From JAIEOG01 sp964611895 (lineage in GTDB: Bacteria > Bdellovibrionota > FAC87 > UBA2466), in NCBI GenBank assembly GCA_964611895.1, contig CAZTDN010000004.1, positions 1 to 64,000 on the forward strand: 64,000 bases of DNA, read 5' to 3'. Of this stretch, positions 1 through 9,062 are shown one piece after another (position 1 is the first letter of the stretch; the number at the start of each line of letters is the position of its first letter). Both the position numbers and the translations under genes were made by a program. A model generated the notes under the pieces. That model had not been told where the DNA came from. It did no database searches and worked only from the letters and a program-made list of their open reading frames with translations.

Positions 1-286
1 AAGGTCGGGATGGGCTCTTCAGACGGCCGGCTCTGAGTCGCTGCCGCGGGCACTGGCCTTTCTGGTGATGACTCTCCACAGCCAATGAACCCTAAGCCAA
101 TGAACCCTAACGCCACCCAGACCATTAAAAAATGAAACCGCTGCATTGCCAGACTCCAGACCAACAGCGATCGCAATTCGCATACCGAACCACTACGCAG
201 GGATCCGGCGTTTCCAGTCCGATTTCAAAACCCGCTCGTACTAAAAACTGGACAGAACCAACCCAGAAACGATTAACTAACTCCCC
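1..286. other. Leader region before leuS, no gene assigned
   Basis: No convincing complete gene is visible here. A short open frame runs from the window edge to a TGA at 86-88 on the + strand and could be the tail of an upstream gene, but it is too short to identify. An exact 15-bp tandem duplication (gccaatgaaccctaa) lies at 81-110. A weak promoter-like pair (TGGACA, then TTAACT 18 nt later) ends 8 nt before the leuS ATG. No tRNA or riboswitch structure was recognised. Confidence 0.4.
81..110. repeat. 15-bp exact tandem duplication
   Basis: Two exact adjacent copies of gccaatgaaccctaa occupy 81-95 and 96-110, just upstream of leuS. This looks like a small replication-slippage duplication; no function can be assigned. 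Confidence 0.8.
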
Positions 287-2824
287 ATGCAGTACAACCC
301 AGCTTCGATCGAACCCAAATGGCAACAACGATGGGAGTCTGCGAAGTGTTTTGAGGTCCCGCACGATCCCAAACAGCTCGCTAAGAAACCCAAGTTCTAC
401 GCTCTGGATATGTTCCCCTACCCTTCTGGAGCCGGGCTCCATGTGGGTCACCCCGAAGGGTACACAGCTACTGATGTCGTCTCTCGATACAAGCGCATGA
501 CCGGACACAACGTCCTGCACCCTATGGGATGGGATGCTTTTGGTCTCCCGGCTGAACGAGCCGCCATGCGAGATGGGATTCACCCCGCAAAAATTACAAA
601 GACGAACATTGATAATTTTCGCCGCCAGATCAAACGCCTGGGATTTAGCTACGATTGGAGTCGTGAGTTTAGCACCACAGATCCCGATTATTACCGCTGG
701 ACCCAGTGGATTTTTCTCAAACTTTATGAAAAAGGGCTCGCGTATTTAGCTGAAGTCCCCGTCAACTGGTGTCCAGCTCTGGGCACCGTACTCGCCAACG
801 AAGAAGTGAAAGACGGAAGGTACGTTGAAACTGGCGACGCCGTAGAGCGCCGATCCATGAAACAGTGGATGCTAAAAATCACTTCTTACGCTGAACGCCT
901 GCTCGAAGACCTAGACAGCGTAGATTGGCCCGAAGGGGTAAAGGAGATGCAGCGCGAGTGGATCGGCAAATCCCTCGGTGCGGAGATCCGCTTCCCCATT
1001 GAAGGGTCCACAAAGAGCTTTGCAGTTTTCACCACACGGCCCGACACCCTGTTTGGAGTCACGTATTGCGTTCTAGCGCCCGAGCACCCTCTGGTGCCCG
1101 CAATAACCAGCGCGGAACAAAGAACCGCAGTGGAAAATTACCTGAGGGAAGTGCGCAACAAAACCGACTTGCAACGCACGGACTTGGCCAAAGAAAAAAC
1201 CGGAGTCTTCACCGGAGCGTATGCCGCACATGTAGTCACGGGCCAACGCATCCCCATTTGGGTTGCAGACTATGTGTTGATGACCTACGGCACAGGCGCT
1301 GTGATGGCAGTTCCCGCCCATGACGAGCGCGATCACGCTTTTGCAACCGTCCACGGATTACCCATTCAAGAGGTCGTCTCGGGAGGCGTCAAACCCGTGC
1401 AAGAAGCGGCCTACTCCGGAAGCGGCACTCTTATCCATTCAGATTTTCTAAACGGGCTCTCGGTCGAGAATGCGCAGCGAAAAATGGTCGACTGGCTCGA
1501 AGCTAAGAGAGCGGGCACTGCCAAGGTGACTTACCGTTTGCGCGACTGGCTTTTCTCGAGGCAACGCTATTGGGGAGAACCGTTCCCTCTAATTCACACC
1601 CCCGAGGGCGGGGTGGCGGCGGTGCCTTTAGATACGCTGCCAGTGGAACTTCCGGCCATTGACGAGTACCGCCCGACGGCGGACGGCCAACCCCCACTGG
1701 CCCGAGCGCCTCAAAGCTGGCGGGAGGTGCAGTTGCCCGACGGAAGAAACGGCGTCCGAGAAACGAATACGATGCCGCAATGGGCGGGTTCGTGTTGGTA
1801 TTACCTGCGCTTTATCGATCCTAAAAATACCCAGAGCGCGTGGTCTAAAGAAGCAGAACAGTACTGGATGCCCGTGGACCTCTATATCGGCGGAGTAGAG
1901 CACGCGGTGCTCCATCTTTTGTACGCTCGTTTCTGGCACAAAGTGCTTTTTGATTGCGGCTTGGTCCACACCAAAGAACCGTTTCAAAAACTTTTTAACC
2001 AGGGAATGATCCTAGGCCAAAGCTACCGCGACGAGCTGGGCAAGTACTACCACCCGAGCCAGGTAGAAATGCGCAACGGAAAACCCGTGGTTAAGTCGAC
2101 CGGGGCTTCGCTTCACACTCAAATCGAGAAAATGTCGAAATCGAAAAACAATGTCGTGAGTCCAGACGATGTTATCGATAGTTATGGTGCCGACGCCATG
2201 CGCTTGTACGAATTGTTCATGGGGCCTCTCGAACAAACAAAGCCCTGGAGCATGGAGGGAGTCGAGGGAGTTTCCCGGTTTTTGGCGCGCGTCTGGCGAC
2301 TGGTCGTGGACGAAAAAACGGGATCGCTTTCCCCGCGGATTCACGATTCGCCGACAGGTGCGGAAGAACTTGAAAAAACACTCCACCGCACCATCAAAAA
2401 AGTCGGCGAAGACACCCAACGCCTGGCCTTTAACACGGCGATTTCTCAAATGATGATTTTCGTCAACGAAGCTACAAGCGCCCAAAGTCTACCAAAAAAC
2501 ACGGTGCTCACTTTTCTTCGTGTCTTGGCCCCGTACGCCCCACACCTGGCGGAAGAGCTCAACGAAAAGCTAGGCAGCACGGAACTGCTCGCCACTGCAG
2601 CTTGGCCGGTATTTGATCCCCGGCTTATCGCAGAAACGACTATCACCATCGTGATTCAAGTAAATGGCAAGCTGCGGGACAAGCTAGAAGTCCCCCCGGG
2701 AATGGACAAAGAGGTGTTGGCTTCCAAGGCTCGGGACCTCGAAAAAATTAAATCTGCCCTCGCGGGTGCTGAACCGAGAAAAACCATCGTAATTCCAGAC
2801 AGATTGATCAACTTCGTTCTGTAA
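287..2824 (+). CDS. leuS: Leucyl-tRNA synthetase
   Basis: Class I aminoacyl-tRNA synthetase that charges tRNA-Leu with leucine in the cytoplasm. The 845-residue length is normal for bacterial LeuRS. The HIGH signature appears as HVGH (residues 52-55, within PYPSGAGLHVGHPEG). The CP1 editing domain carries the threonine-rich TTRPDTLFG motif from about residue 249. KMSKS is at 615-619, followed by the anticodon-binding helical domain and a short C-terminal domain ending in the usual IVVNGKLRDKL-like region. The ATG at 287 gives the canonical N-terminus (MQYNPASIEPKWQQRWE); no Shine-Dalgarno precedes it. The gene stands alone, with a probable separate promoter for the next gene. Confidence 0.97.
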   Translation: MQYNPASIEPKWQQRWESAKCFEVPHDPKQLAKKPKFYALDMFPYPSGAGLHVGHPEGYTATDVVSRYKRMTGHNVLHPMGWDAFGLPAERAAMRDGIHPAKITKTNIDNFRRQIKRLGFSYDWSREFSTTDPDYYRWTQWIFLKLYEKGLAYLAEVPVNWCPALGTVLANEEVKDGRYVETGDAVERRSMKQWMLKITSYAERLLEDLDSVDWPEGVKEMQREWIGKSLGAEIRFPIEGSTKSFAVFTTRPDTLFGVTYCVLAPEHPLVPAITSAEQRTAVENYLREVRNKTDLQRTDLAKEKTGVFTGAYAAHVVTGQRIPIWVADYVLMTYGTGAVMAVPAHDERDHAFATVHGLPIQEVVSGGVKPVQEAAYSGSGTLIHSDFLNGLSVENAQRKMVDWLEAKRAGTAKVTYRLRDWLFSRQRYWGEPFPLIHTPEGGVAAVPLDTLPVELPAIDEYRPTADGQPPLARAPQSWREVQLPDGRNGVRETNTMPQWAGSCWYYLRFIDPKNTQSAWSKEAEQYWMPVDLYIGGVEHAVLHLLYARFWHKVLFDCGLVHTKEPFQKLFNQGMILGQSYRDELGKYYHPSQVEMRNGKPVVKSTGASLHTQIEKMSKSKNNVVSPDDVIDSYGADAMRLYELFMGPLEQTKPWSMEGVEGVSRFLARVWRLVVDEKTGSLSPRIHDSPTGAEELEKTLHRTIKKVGEDTQRLAFNTAISQMMIFVNEATSAQSLPKNTVLTFLRVLAPYAPHLAEELNEKLGSTELLATAAWPVFDPRLIAETTITIVIQVNGKLRDKLEVPPGMDKEVLASKARDLEKIKSALAGAEPRKTIVIPDRLINFVL

Positions 2825-2870
2825 CCAAACCCTAATCTAACCATAAAAAACAAAACAGGTTTGGCTGTTC

Positions 2871-2876
2871 TATAGT
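2871..2876 (+). promoter_or_regulatory. Candidate -10 box (TATAGT) for the beta-barrel gene
   Basis: TATAGT lies 8 nt before the ATG at 2885. There is no Shine-Dalgarno in the gap and no good -35 at 17 bp. If used, it would give a leaderless or nearly leaderless mRNA. Confidence 0.4.
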
Positions 2877-2884
2877 CTGTCCGA

Positions 2885-4003
2885 ATGCAGTACCGAACTC
2901 CTATGTGTTTTGGGATAGTTCTCGGGCTGGTCACTCTAGGTGTGACCAGCCTGGGTTCACCCATCCCTCCCGAGCCCAAGGAGCTCCGCCTTGGAATCTC
3001 GCTCTATGGCTATGGCGTCCAGAGCGAACAAACCCAGAGCCGTGTTACGGGCACAGAAGTGGAAGCCTTCTACGAACGCGCGCTCGCCCCAGAGCTCAAA
3101 CTGCAGCTGATCGGAGGCGCACAGGCGGAAGTCGGCGTCTCACGCGCACGTTGGCAAGGGGATTTCCAACCCCGACAAACTTTCAAATTGCGACAAGCAC
3201 TGCTGAACTGGCAGCCCTCCGCTTCACTCAGCTTTCAGCTCGGCGTCCTGGATCAATCCCTTTGGGGCAACCCCCTGTTGATCCAACGCCAGTCTTTTCC
3301 CGGCCTTTTGAGTCGCTACGATCTGAATTGGGGTGCTTGGAGCCTTGAATTGAGTGCACAGCAAGCCTTCGCCAGTGATGTTTCTGCGCTCCAGCCTTGG
3401 GGGGACTGGCGGGAGGCAATGCCAGCCTTTTTCTATGAGCGGTTGCAGATCACCTATGCACCGAGTGGGAGTTTTTTATTCCGGGCCCATGTGGCCCACT
3501 TCCTTTTTGATAGCCTGAGCAATCCCAGTGCACTGCAGTCGCAGTTCTTGGGCAATACGGTCAATGGAATTGGCCCGACGGCGGCGTATGCGACGGGATT
3601 TCAAGGATGGGAGAGCGGCCTCGGGATACAAAATCAGAGTGGCCGTTTTTTTACCTCGGTAGACGCAAGCCAGATACTCAATGGCGCGGCGCACCAAGAC
3701 AAATCCACCGGATGGCGTTTCTCTGGCAGGATGGGTTGGGTTTTTTCAGAGAGCTTCCGCGCAGACTCCGAAGTGGAAGGTTTTCAAGTCGCAGCGGACG
3801 CGGCTCCCGCTTTCTACAATGACAGGACTTTTGGTCACAATAACCGTAAGGGTTATGGGATCTCGATCGGCGCGCAATGGCCCAAGGAAGGGCTGGAAGC
3901 GAAGGCCAGGTGGATTCAGTCTAACCCGATCTCCCCTAATCCCTATCAGTCACGTTTAGATTGGGTTCAACTTCAAATGAGTGCGCAGTATGGACTTTTT
4001 TAG
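2885..4003 (+). CDS. Putative outer-membrane beta-barrel protein
   Basis: Unrecognised 372-residue exported protein. The N-terminus (MQYRTPMCFGIVLGLVTLG) is hydrophobic and ends in a small-residue region before SPIPPEP, consistent with a signal peptide. The body is rich in alternating hydrophobic/polar stretches with many Trp, Tyr, Gln and Gly (for example AKARWIQS, WVQLQMSAQYGLF). The last residue is Phe, the classic C-terminal signature of BAM-assembled barrels. I infer a porin-like barrel, but the family is not identified. Its last 14 bases overlap the following lipoprotein gene (ATG at 3990), so the two are probably co-transcribed. Confidence 0.65.
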   Translation: MQYRTPMCFGIVLGLVTLGVTSLGSPIPPEPKELRLGISLYGYGVQSEQTQSRVTGTEVEAFYERALAPELKLQLIGGAQAEVGVSRARWQGDFQPRQTFKLRQALLNWQPSASLSFQLGVLDQSLWGNPLLIQRQSFPGLLSRYDLNWGAWSLELSAQQAFASDVSALQPWGDWREAMPAFFYERLQITYAPSGSFLFRAHVAHFLFDSLSNPSALQSQFLGNTVNGIGPTAAYATGFQGWESGLGIQNQSGRFFTSVDASQILNGAAHQDKSTGWRFSGRMGWVFSESFRADSEVEGFQVAADAAPAFYNDRTFGHNNRKGYGISIGAQWPKEGLEAKARWIQSNPISPNPYQSRLDWVQLQMSAQYGLF

Positions 4004-6362
4004 AGCACTCTTTTTGCTGGCCCTAGTTAGCTTAAGCGCTTGTTCGTTCAAAGCGTCTTCACCGAATGCCCCTGCTCCTGTTTCGGCAACTCGCGACGGT
4101 CTGACAAACCCAAGCGATGCTCCGTTTAGAACGGATGGTTCTCAAGGCGAGTTTAATGGAGTTCGAGCCTTCGATCCCAACACGTCGCTGGTGACAGTCG
4201 GGTTTACGTCGCTGGTGCGGATTGTCGATCCACAAGGGGCCCCGCTTCCCATCGCAATGCAACCGTTTGAATACCTTGTTTCGGACACTCCGGAATGGCC
4301 TGCCGGAGTTCAAGGCACCCCTGGCCAAACGGATAGTCAGGGAAACCTACAGGTAGAAGGCCTGATTTCTTACTTGGAACTCTCCGCCAAACCCGAAACC
4401 TACGTCAGCAAATATATCTTGGTTCGAAGCCTGCGTGCACCTTACGTGGGAAATGTCCAAGTGACGCAAATCCGTATTAATCCTTTTCAGCGCGGCCCCC
4501 TTTTCTACCGGGATGTTTTGCGAAATGGAGAGCCTGCATATGAGCCTTCGCCCGACGCTACAAGCCGACTGCTCCTGACTCGCTATAGTGCTTATTTTCT
4601 CCAGCGCCGCTTCGAGGTAAACAAGCACCTCCAACTCACGACCCTGCGTGAATGGAGTTTCACTTTAAAACCCCAGCTCTATCGCCCCAATGCTCTGGGC
4701 AGCGCGGAGCCACAACCCTTGCAACCTGGGACGCGCTTTCTCTTGCGCGCCATCGCGACAGACCCGGCCGCTGAAGCAGAAACGTCCCCCTTGGCTAGTT
4801 TTCTGTCGGGTTACGAGCGCGTCGTCGAAGTGGATGCCAACGGGGAAATCCACGCGCCAGTTACTTTTCCAGTCGATTTCACAGCTCAGCACCGGTTGGA
4901 TTCCCGCGCTCGCGTACACTTGACGCTCACCCCTCTTGCTCAGGCAAAGGAACTCGTGGCTCCCGTCACCCTCTCCGCCCCCTTTGTCTTTAACCCCAAT
5001 GGCTCCGACCGATCTGAAGGAGAACAAATTCAAGACGGCCTTAGCACCGTTCACCGGGACATTCCCGTGCAAGGCACGCAGGCAATGCAGGCTGCTTCCG
5101 GCACAGCCCACCTACTCAAAACAGAGTGGGGGGCGAGCCCCCTGAAGAACTTGACCAAGTTTCTCGAGCAAAGCGGCCCTCTCCATGTCACCCTTGAAGA
5201 AAATAATCTTCGCAGCCTTTACCCCGTGGAGCCTTTGCTTTCTTTGGCACGAAATCCACGTTGGAAACACGCTGAGTTTCGACAAGCATTGGTTTCTTAC
5301 TGCAGAAAACTTCGTTTAACCCCAGAAGAGAATGAAATTTGTGAACGAACACCCAGTCACTTTTTCCATGTCACCAGCCTGACCGTGGTCGACGAGGTGC
5401 TCGATGCTTCCCCCTTGGTGGACAGCACGGACAATACCTTTCGAACTCTCTCCATGAGTTATTTTAACGAACACCAGGAACAGGAGCGCAAAATCTCCGC
5501 CGACAAGGATGCCCAGCATTATATTGCAGGGGCCTCAGCTAAAGTCGGTTATGGAATTCTTGGCAACGAAGCGACTCTTCACTCTGCGTTCAACAAAGAG
5601 CTGGAATGGTACACGGTGCACGAAGCAGCAATAGGAAACAGTAAACGCTCCCGATTATCTTCAGCGGACACTATTACCTTGAGCAAAGAAGAGATCTCTC
5701 TCAATCTCCACCTGCGCTTGCGCTACTGCGTGTGGATTCAGCCAGACCGTTTTTTGCCTCAGCACTCTAACACGGGTAGCCACCTTGTCTGTTCCTCGCC
5801 CCAAGACGCACGCACTACAGAGTCCTGGTTCAGCATCCGGGACCGATGGAACTCCGTTCACTCCGCCCATTCCGATCCCAAGTCGCCTCAAGAGCGGGGC
5901 TGGACAAAGCTGATTCGGGGAAAGCAGGCGTACGAAGCGTTCCAACACTTGCTCAACGACACCACCCGGTCTTACACCTTTAGAAAGGTGGATGCTTTTA
6001 TGGACGGAGTGAGCTCGCTGGTAGCACCTGCTTTTTATAGCCCCGCGCAAATCGGGCGACTAAACCGCGACGGAGGTATTTTCCCTGGTGTTCTGGCCAG
6101 ACAGGAGGCCTCACCCATTCAGTGGAGCACCGCCCAAATAGAGCACTCCGTCGAGCAATACCTCGAAGGAGTTGGAACCGCATCCAAAGCAAATGCCGAA
6201 GCGCTTCGCCGTGGCGCTGAATTTGGATGGTGCTTTTATGAAACCGCCGCCCGCCTCTGGGACCACGAAGAATTTTTGCGCGGCACCAAATCCAAATACG
6301 CTTTTCTAAAAAGCAATGGTGTATACGCACGTTGCTTGGCTTTTGCAGGAGGCGCCCCGTGA
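3990..6362 (+). CDS. Large predicted lipoprotein of unknown function
   Basis: Unrecognised protein of about 790 residues. With ATG 3990 as start it begins MDFFRALFLLALVSLSAC, a textbook lipoprotein signal with lipobox LSAC and Cys18 as the lipidated residue; an in-frame GTG at 3981 is an alternative. The next residues (SFKASSPNAPAPVS) lack Asp at +2, so outer-membrane sorting is expected. The N-terminal third has an Ig/beta-like look (LVTVGFTSLVRIVDPQGAPLPIAMQPFEYL). The C-terminal half is helical with scattered cysteines (RYCVWIQP, GWCFYETAARLW). It overlaps the preceding barrel gene and the next gene, so these form an operon. No catalytic motif was recognised. Confidence 0.7.
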   Translation: MDFFRALFLLALVSLSACSFKASSPNAPAPVSATRDGLTNPSDAPFRTDGSQGEFNGVRAFDPNTSLVTVGFTSLVRIVDPQGAPLPIAMQPFEYLVSDTPEWPAGVQGTPGQTDSQGNLQVEGLISYLELSAKPETYVSKYILVRSLRAPYVGNVQVTQIRINPFQRGPLFYRDVLRNGEPAYEPSPDATSRLLLTRYSAYFLQRRFEVNKHLQLTTLREWSFTLKPQLYRPNALGSAEPQPLQPGTRFLLRAIATDPAAEAETSPLASFLSGYERVVEVDANGEIHAPVTFPVDFTAQHRLDSRARVHLTLTPLAQAKELVAPVTLSAPFVFNPNGSDRSEGEQIQDGLSTVHRDIPVQGTQAMQAASGTAHLLKTEWGASPLKNLTKFLEQSGPLHVTLEENNLRSLYPVEPLLSLARNPRWKHAEFRQALVSYCRKLRLTPEENEICERTPSHFFHVTSLTVVDEVLDASPLVDSTDNTFRTLSMSYFNEHQEQERKISADKDAQHYIAGASAKVGYGILGNEATLHSAFNKELEWYTVHEAAIGNSKRSRLSSADTITLSKEEISLNLHLRLRYCVWIQPDRFLPQHSNTGSHLVCSSPQDARTTESWFSIRDRWNSVHSAHSDPKSPQERGWTKLIRGKQAYEAFQHLLNDTTRSYTFRKVDAFMDGVSSLVAPAFYSPAQIGRLNRDGGIFPGVLARQEASPIQWSTAQIEHSVEQYLEGVGTASKANAEALRRGAEFGWCFYETAARLWDHEEFLRGTKSKYAFLKSNGVYARCLAFAGGAP

Positions 6363-7207
6363 TCCGTTTTTTTATCGCTATTCTAATCAGCACCCAGGCC
6401 TGGGGAAACCCGTTTGCGCTGCAGACCCCTCAATGGAATCCTAACGCAAAGAATGTCTACCGCTTGTTCCGTCTGGCCCAGCCCTACCTAAATGAATCGG
6501 ATCCCGAAAAAAGGTTGGAGCGAGAGCTGGACGTACTGATGGAAGAGACCGAGAGCGATACTCAATTGGACTCTGGCGAAATGCGATCTCGCCTAGCGAT
6601 CCTGCGAATGGCTCGAAACCTGTTGCGCAACAAAAGCTTTCACGCACTTTGTGACTATTTTGTAACAGGAATCAGCAATAAACGACTCAGCATTCCGTCT
6701 GCGTTTAAAGTCCCTGCAAACGTCGACCCGCATTTTCAGCCGTACCTCGTTCCAGACGCCACCCCCATTCAGCGAGAGGATGGCGCAGGAATGTGGCAAC
6801 TCGCTCTTCTGGTCACTTTTTTTCAGGTGGAGAATACTCTACCGGAATTCCACCACCAGGGCATGCTCGCCCTTTGCACCCAGTTTGATCATTTTTTGGA
6901 AAGACACGGCGTCCACGGGTTTTTGGCATCGGTGCGGCCGACTCTGGTGGACAAGCGTCAGCCTTTTTTTCAGATTTTTAAAGAACACACCCAGGTCATG
7001 CATGTTGGGCTGTTGTCGGGAAGTATCGCCTGTGCCGCGCTCTTGGCGGGCGCCGTCGCTTACCACGCGTTTACGCCTCCCGCGAACCTGCGCGCGCCAT
7101 CGCCCGCACAACAAGAATTGGAACTCACCCCTCAAGAAAAAGCCGATGGGCAAGCCCGCCTCTTAGGAGAAGAAACAGCCCCATCATTGGAGCAGCCTCG
7201 TCGATAG
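6359..7207 (+). CDS. Predicted exported or membrane-anchored protein, unknown
   Basis: Unrecognised protein of 282 residues. I choose GTG 6359, which follows an AGGAGG Shine-Dalgarno at 6347-6352 and overlaps the TGA of the previous gene (GTGA), over an in-frame TTG at 6332. The product then starts MIRFFIAILISTQAWGNPFA, a credible signal peptide. The middle is helical (KRLERELDVLMEETESDTQL, ILRMARNLLRNKSF). A single hydrophobic segment near residues 218-238 (GLLSGSIACAALLAGAVAYHAF) suggests a C-terminal membrane anchor, with a short charged tail. Translational coupling to the large lipoprotein suggests a shared envelope role. Confidence 0.6.
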   Translation: MIRFFIAILISTQAWGNPFALQTPQWNPNAKNVYRLFRLAQPYLNESDPEKRLERELDVLMEETESDTQLDSGEMRSRLAILRMARNLLRNKSFHALCDYFVTGISNKRLSIPSAFKVPANVDPHFQPYLVPDATPIQREDGAGMWQLALLVTFFQVENTLPEFHHQGMLALCTQFDHFLERHGVHGFLASVRPTLVDKRQPFFQIFKEHTQVMHVGLLSGSIACAALLAGAVAYHAFTPPANLRAPSPAQQELELTPQEKADGQARLLGEETAPSLEQPRR

Positions 7208-7210
7208 ATC

Positions 7211-7239
7211 TTGCGGGATGAAGTGTGGCCAGTTAGGCT
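7211..7239 (+). promoter_or_regulatory. Candidate sigma-70 promoter, leaderless position
   Basis: TTGCGG (7211-7216), a 17-bp spacer and TAGGCT (7234-7239), followed by only 6 nt to the ATG at 7246. No Shine-Dalgarno is present, so transcription probably starts at or beside the start codon. Confidence 0.5.
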
Positions 7240-7245
7240 TAAATC

Positions 7246-7458
7246 ATGCCAATCCGAAACCTGTTTACTTACGTCGCATTGACGTTGCTCACCTCTTGCG
7301 CGGCTACTACCCCCCGAGTGCCCGCTGCGGACCCCAAAACGGGAACACTCCAGTTGCAAGAACGGCATTCTCGGGACCCCAACACTCGCTGTCCTAGCGG
7401 CACCGCTCGCGCTCAGGATGGGAGTTGTCGCCAACCCGTCCGACCGATGCGAAAGTAA
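7246..7458 (+). CDS. Small predicted lipoprotein
   Basis: 70-residue protein with a lipoprotein signal: MPIRNLFTYVALTLLTSC, lipobox LTSC, Cys18. The mature part is about 52 residues, polar and basic at the end (QPVRPMRK). It has one further pair of cysteines in RCPSGTARAQDGSC, a spacing that could form a disulfide. Function unknown. The promoter-like element immediately upstream suggests it is transcribed separately from the preceding operon. Confidence 0.65.
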   Translation: MPIRNLFTYVALTLLTSCAATTPRVPAADPKTGTLQLQERHSRDPNTRCPSGTARAQDGSCRQPVRPMRK

Positions 7459-7529
7459 GCCCCATCTTCAATTGACATCGGGTGTTATTTGCCCGCAAAG
7501 TCAGCTCTCCAGTTTTTTAGAGGGGATGT

Positions 7530-9062
7530 ATGACTCTTGCTTTTTTCTTCACGGCGCTCGTTTCATTGAGCGAGCCGGTCGGACTGCTGCCACTTCAACC
7601 CATGAACACTGCTCCCGCCGCGATCCAAAAAGCGGGTGAGTCCATCGTTCGAGTACTCACGCGGGATGGCGGAGTCGGAACCGGATTTTTTCTTAGCGAC
7701 GGCCCCCGATTTGTCACAAACTCCCATGTGGTGGGCCTGGAAAATTGTAGCCGAGAAGGCTGCTTTTTTGAGATAGACCGGAATTTCGAAGCCGGTAGTC
7801 AGTTTAAACGCACCGAAGTCTACGGCGTCCCCGTCTTAAACATCTCCGAACTAGATATTGCGGTTTACACGCTTTATCTACCTGAAAAAGCCAACCCAAA
7901 AGCCAAAGCTTTTCCTGCTCCACCGGGCCTGGCTTTTTCTTCTACGCCAGAGGATGTCCAGATTGGAAAAGAACTCTATATTGTCGGCCATGGCTACGGC
8001 GGCCTAAAGCGGTGGTCCGCGGCGCCTCTCTTCAAGACCACAGGGGATTGGTGCCATAGCACCCACTGCACTCCCGAGGGAAACAGCGGTTCGCCTGTAC
8101 TCAACGCACAAGGAGAAATTACTGGAATTGTGCACCGAACAGCATTCCTCTCCGATGGGATCGTAGACAACGAACACGTGGCACATAATTCCATTTTTTC
8201 GCGTTCTCAGCTCTTTCAGAAAATGCTTAACCTCGATGCAAAATCTGCCGCAAAAACCCTCGAAGGCTATGTTTCCATCCCTGGAAAAGACAAGTTTGTT
8301 TTTGACGAAGAAGATGCGGACTCGTTCGATATCGACACCACCACCCTCGAAGTGTTGATAGCTCGCAACGTGTGGTCTATTGAAATCAAGTCTGAAGGAG
8401 AGTCCGAGGAACTGAGCGTAACCGACTTTCTCGCCCTGGCCTGCAAACTTGAATTACTCGCGGACGAAGCCTCGACAGACCCAGACTACGAGTTTTCAGC
8501 ATGCCAACGAGCCCGAGAAGTTTTCCACTGCCAGAAAGATGACCCTCAGCATTCTGCGCAGAACTGCCCCTCACTAGATGACCAACGCAAGTGGACCAAG
8601 GTATTTGAACAAATCGCCGAACTCGATGAACTCAAAAACCAGGAAACCTTCATCGAGTGGAGACTCGCGACAGCAATGGATTTTGCCGAGACAAAAGCCG
8701 AAGCGCGCAAGGAGGGGAGAAAACTCCTTCTGGAGCTGCTCAAGAAACACCCCCAAACTGAGTTTAATACCGCATACTATCTGTCCCTGGTTGCGCAAAC
8801 CAAAGACGATATGAAACTAGACTCGGTCGACTATCTCGAATGGATTAAAAACTACGCGTCTAAACCGTACGCAAGGCAATACCACCTAGAAGTAGTGGCG
8901 GTAATCGAGGAGCTTTTGGAAACGGAAGGGTTGCTGACCGAGGCTGAGGCGTCCGCTCTCGTGGAGCCCATGCTGTTGGATAAACTCGTCCCAGTCCAAC
9001 TCAAGGCCGACCTCGAACGCGCGGCTTATGAGCGATTGAGTTCCTCGACAAAAAAGCCGTAA
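7530..9062 (+). CDS. Secreted trypsin/V8-fold serine endopeptidase with C-terminal extension
   Basis: Predicted chymotrypsin-fold serine protease, 510 residues. The catalytic triad is visible: His66 in VTNSHVV, Asp109 in SELDIAVY and Ser186 in GNSGSPV, the last being the V8/glutamyl-endopeptidase version of the GDSGG motif. A weak hydrophobic leader (MTLAFFFTALVSLSEPVG) suggests export. The protease domain ends near residue 230. The remaining 280 residues are acidic and helical, with paired cysteines (CKLEL, CQRAREVFHCQ, NCPSL), and match no domain I know. A GAGGGG Shine-Dalgarno precedes the ATG. The stop codon directly abuts the stop of the convergent FAH-family gene. Physiological substrate unknown. 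Confidence 0.8.
   Translation: MTLAFFFTALVSLSEPVGLLPLQPMNTAPAAIQKAGESIVRVLTRDGGVGTGFFLSDGPRFVTNSHVVGLENCSREGCFFEIDRNFEAGSQFKRTEVYGVPVLNISELDIAVYTLYLPEKANPKAKAFPAPPGLAFSSTPEDVQIGKELYIVGHGYGGLKRWSAAPLFKTTGDWCHSTHCTPEGNSGSPVLNAQGEITGIVHRTAFLSDGIVDNEHVAHNSIFSRSQLFQKMLNLDAKSAAKTLEGYVSIPGKDKFVFDEEDADSFDIDTTTLEVLIARNVWSIEIKSEGESEELSVTDFLALACKLELLADEASTDPDYEFSACQRAREVFHCQKDDPQHSAQNCPSLDDQRKWTKVFEQIAELDELKNQETFIEWRLATAMDFAETKAEARKEGRKLLLELLKKHPQTEFNTAYYLSLVAQTKDDMKLDSVDYLEWIKNYASKPYARQYHLEVVAVIEELLETEGLLTEAEASALVEPMLLDKLVPVQLKADLERAAYERLSSSTKKP

Noticed and set aside
2..88. Short open frame at the window edge
   Set aside because: Could be the 3' end of an upstream gene, but 28 codons are too few to support a call.
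2825..2864. CCAAACC ... GGTTTGG inverted repeat after leuS as a terminator
   Set aside because: The loop is about 26 nt and no T-run follows; probably chance.
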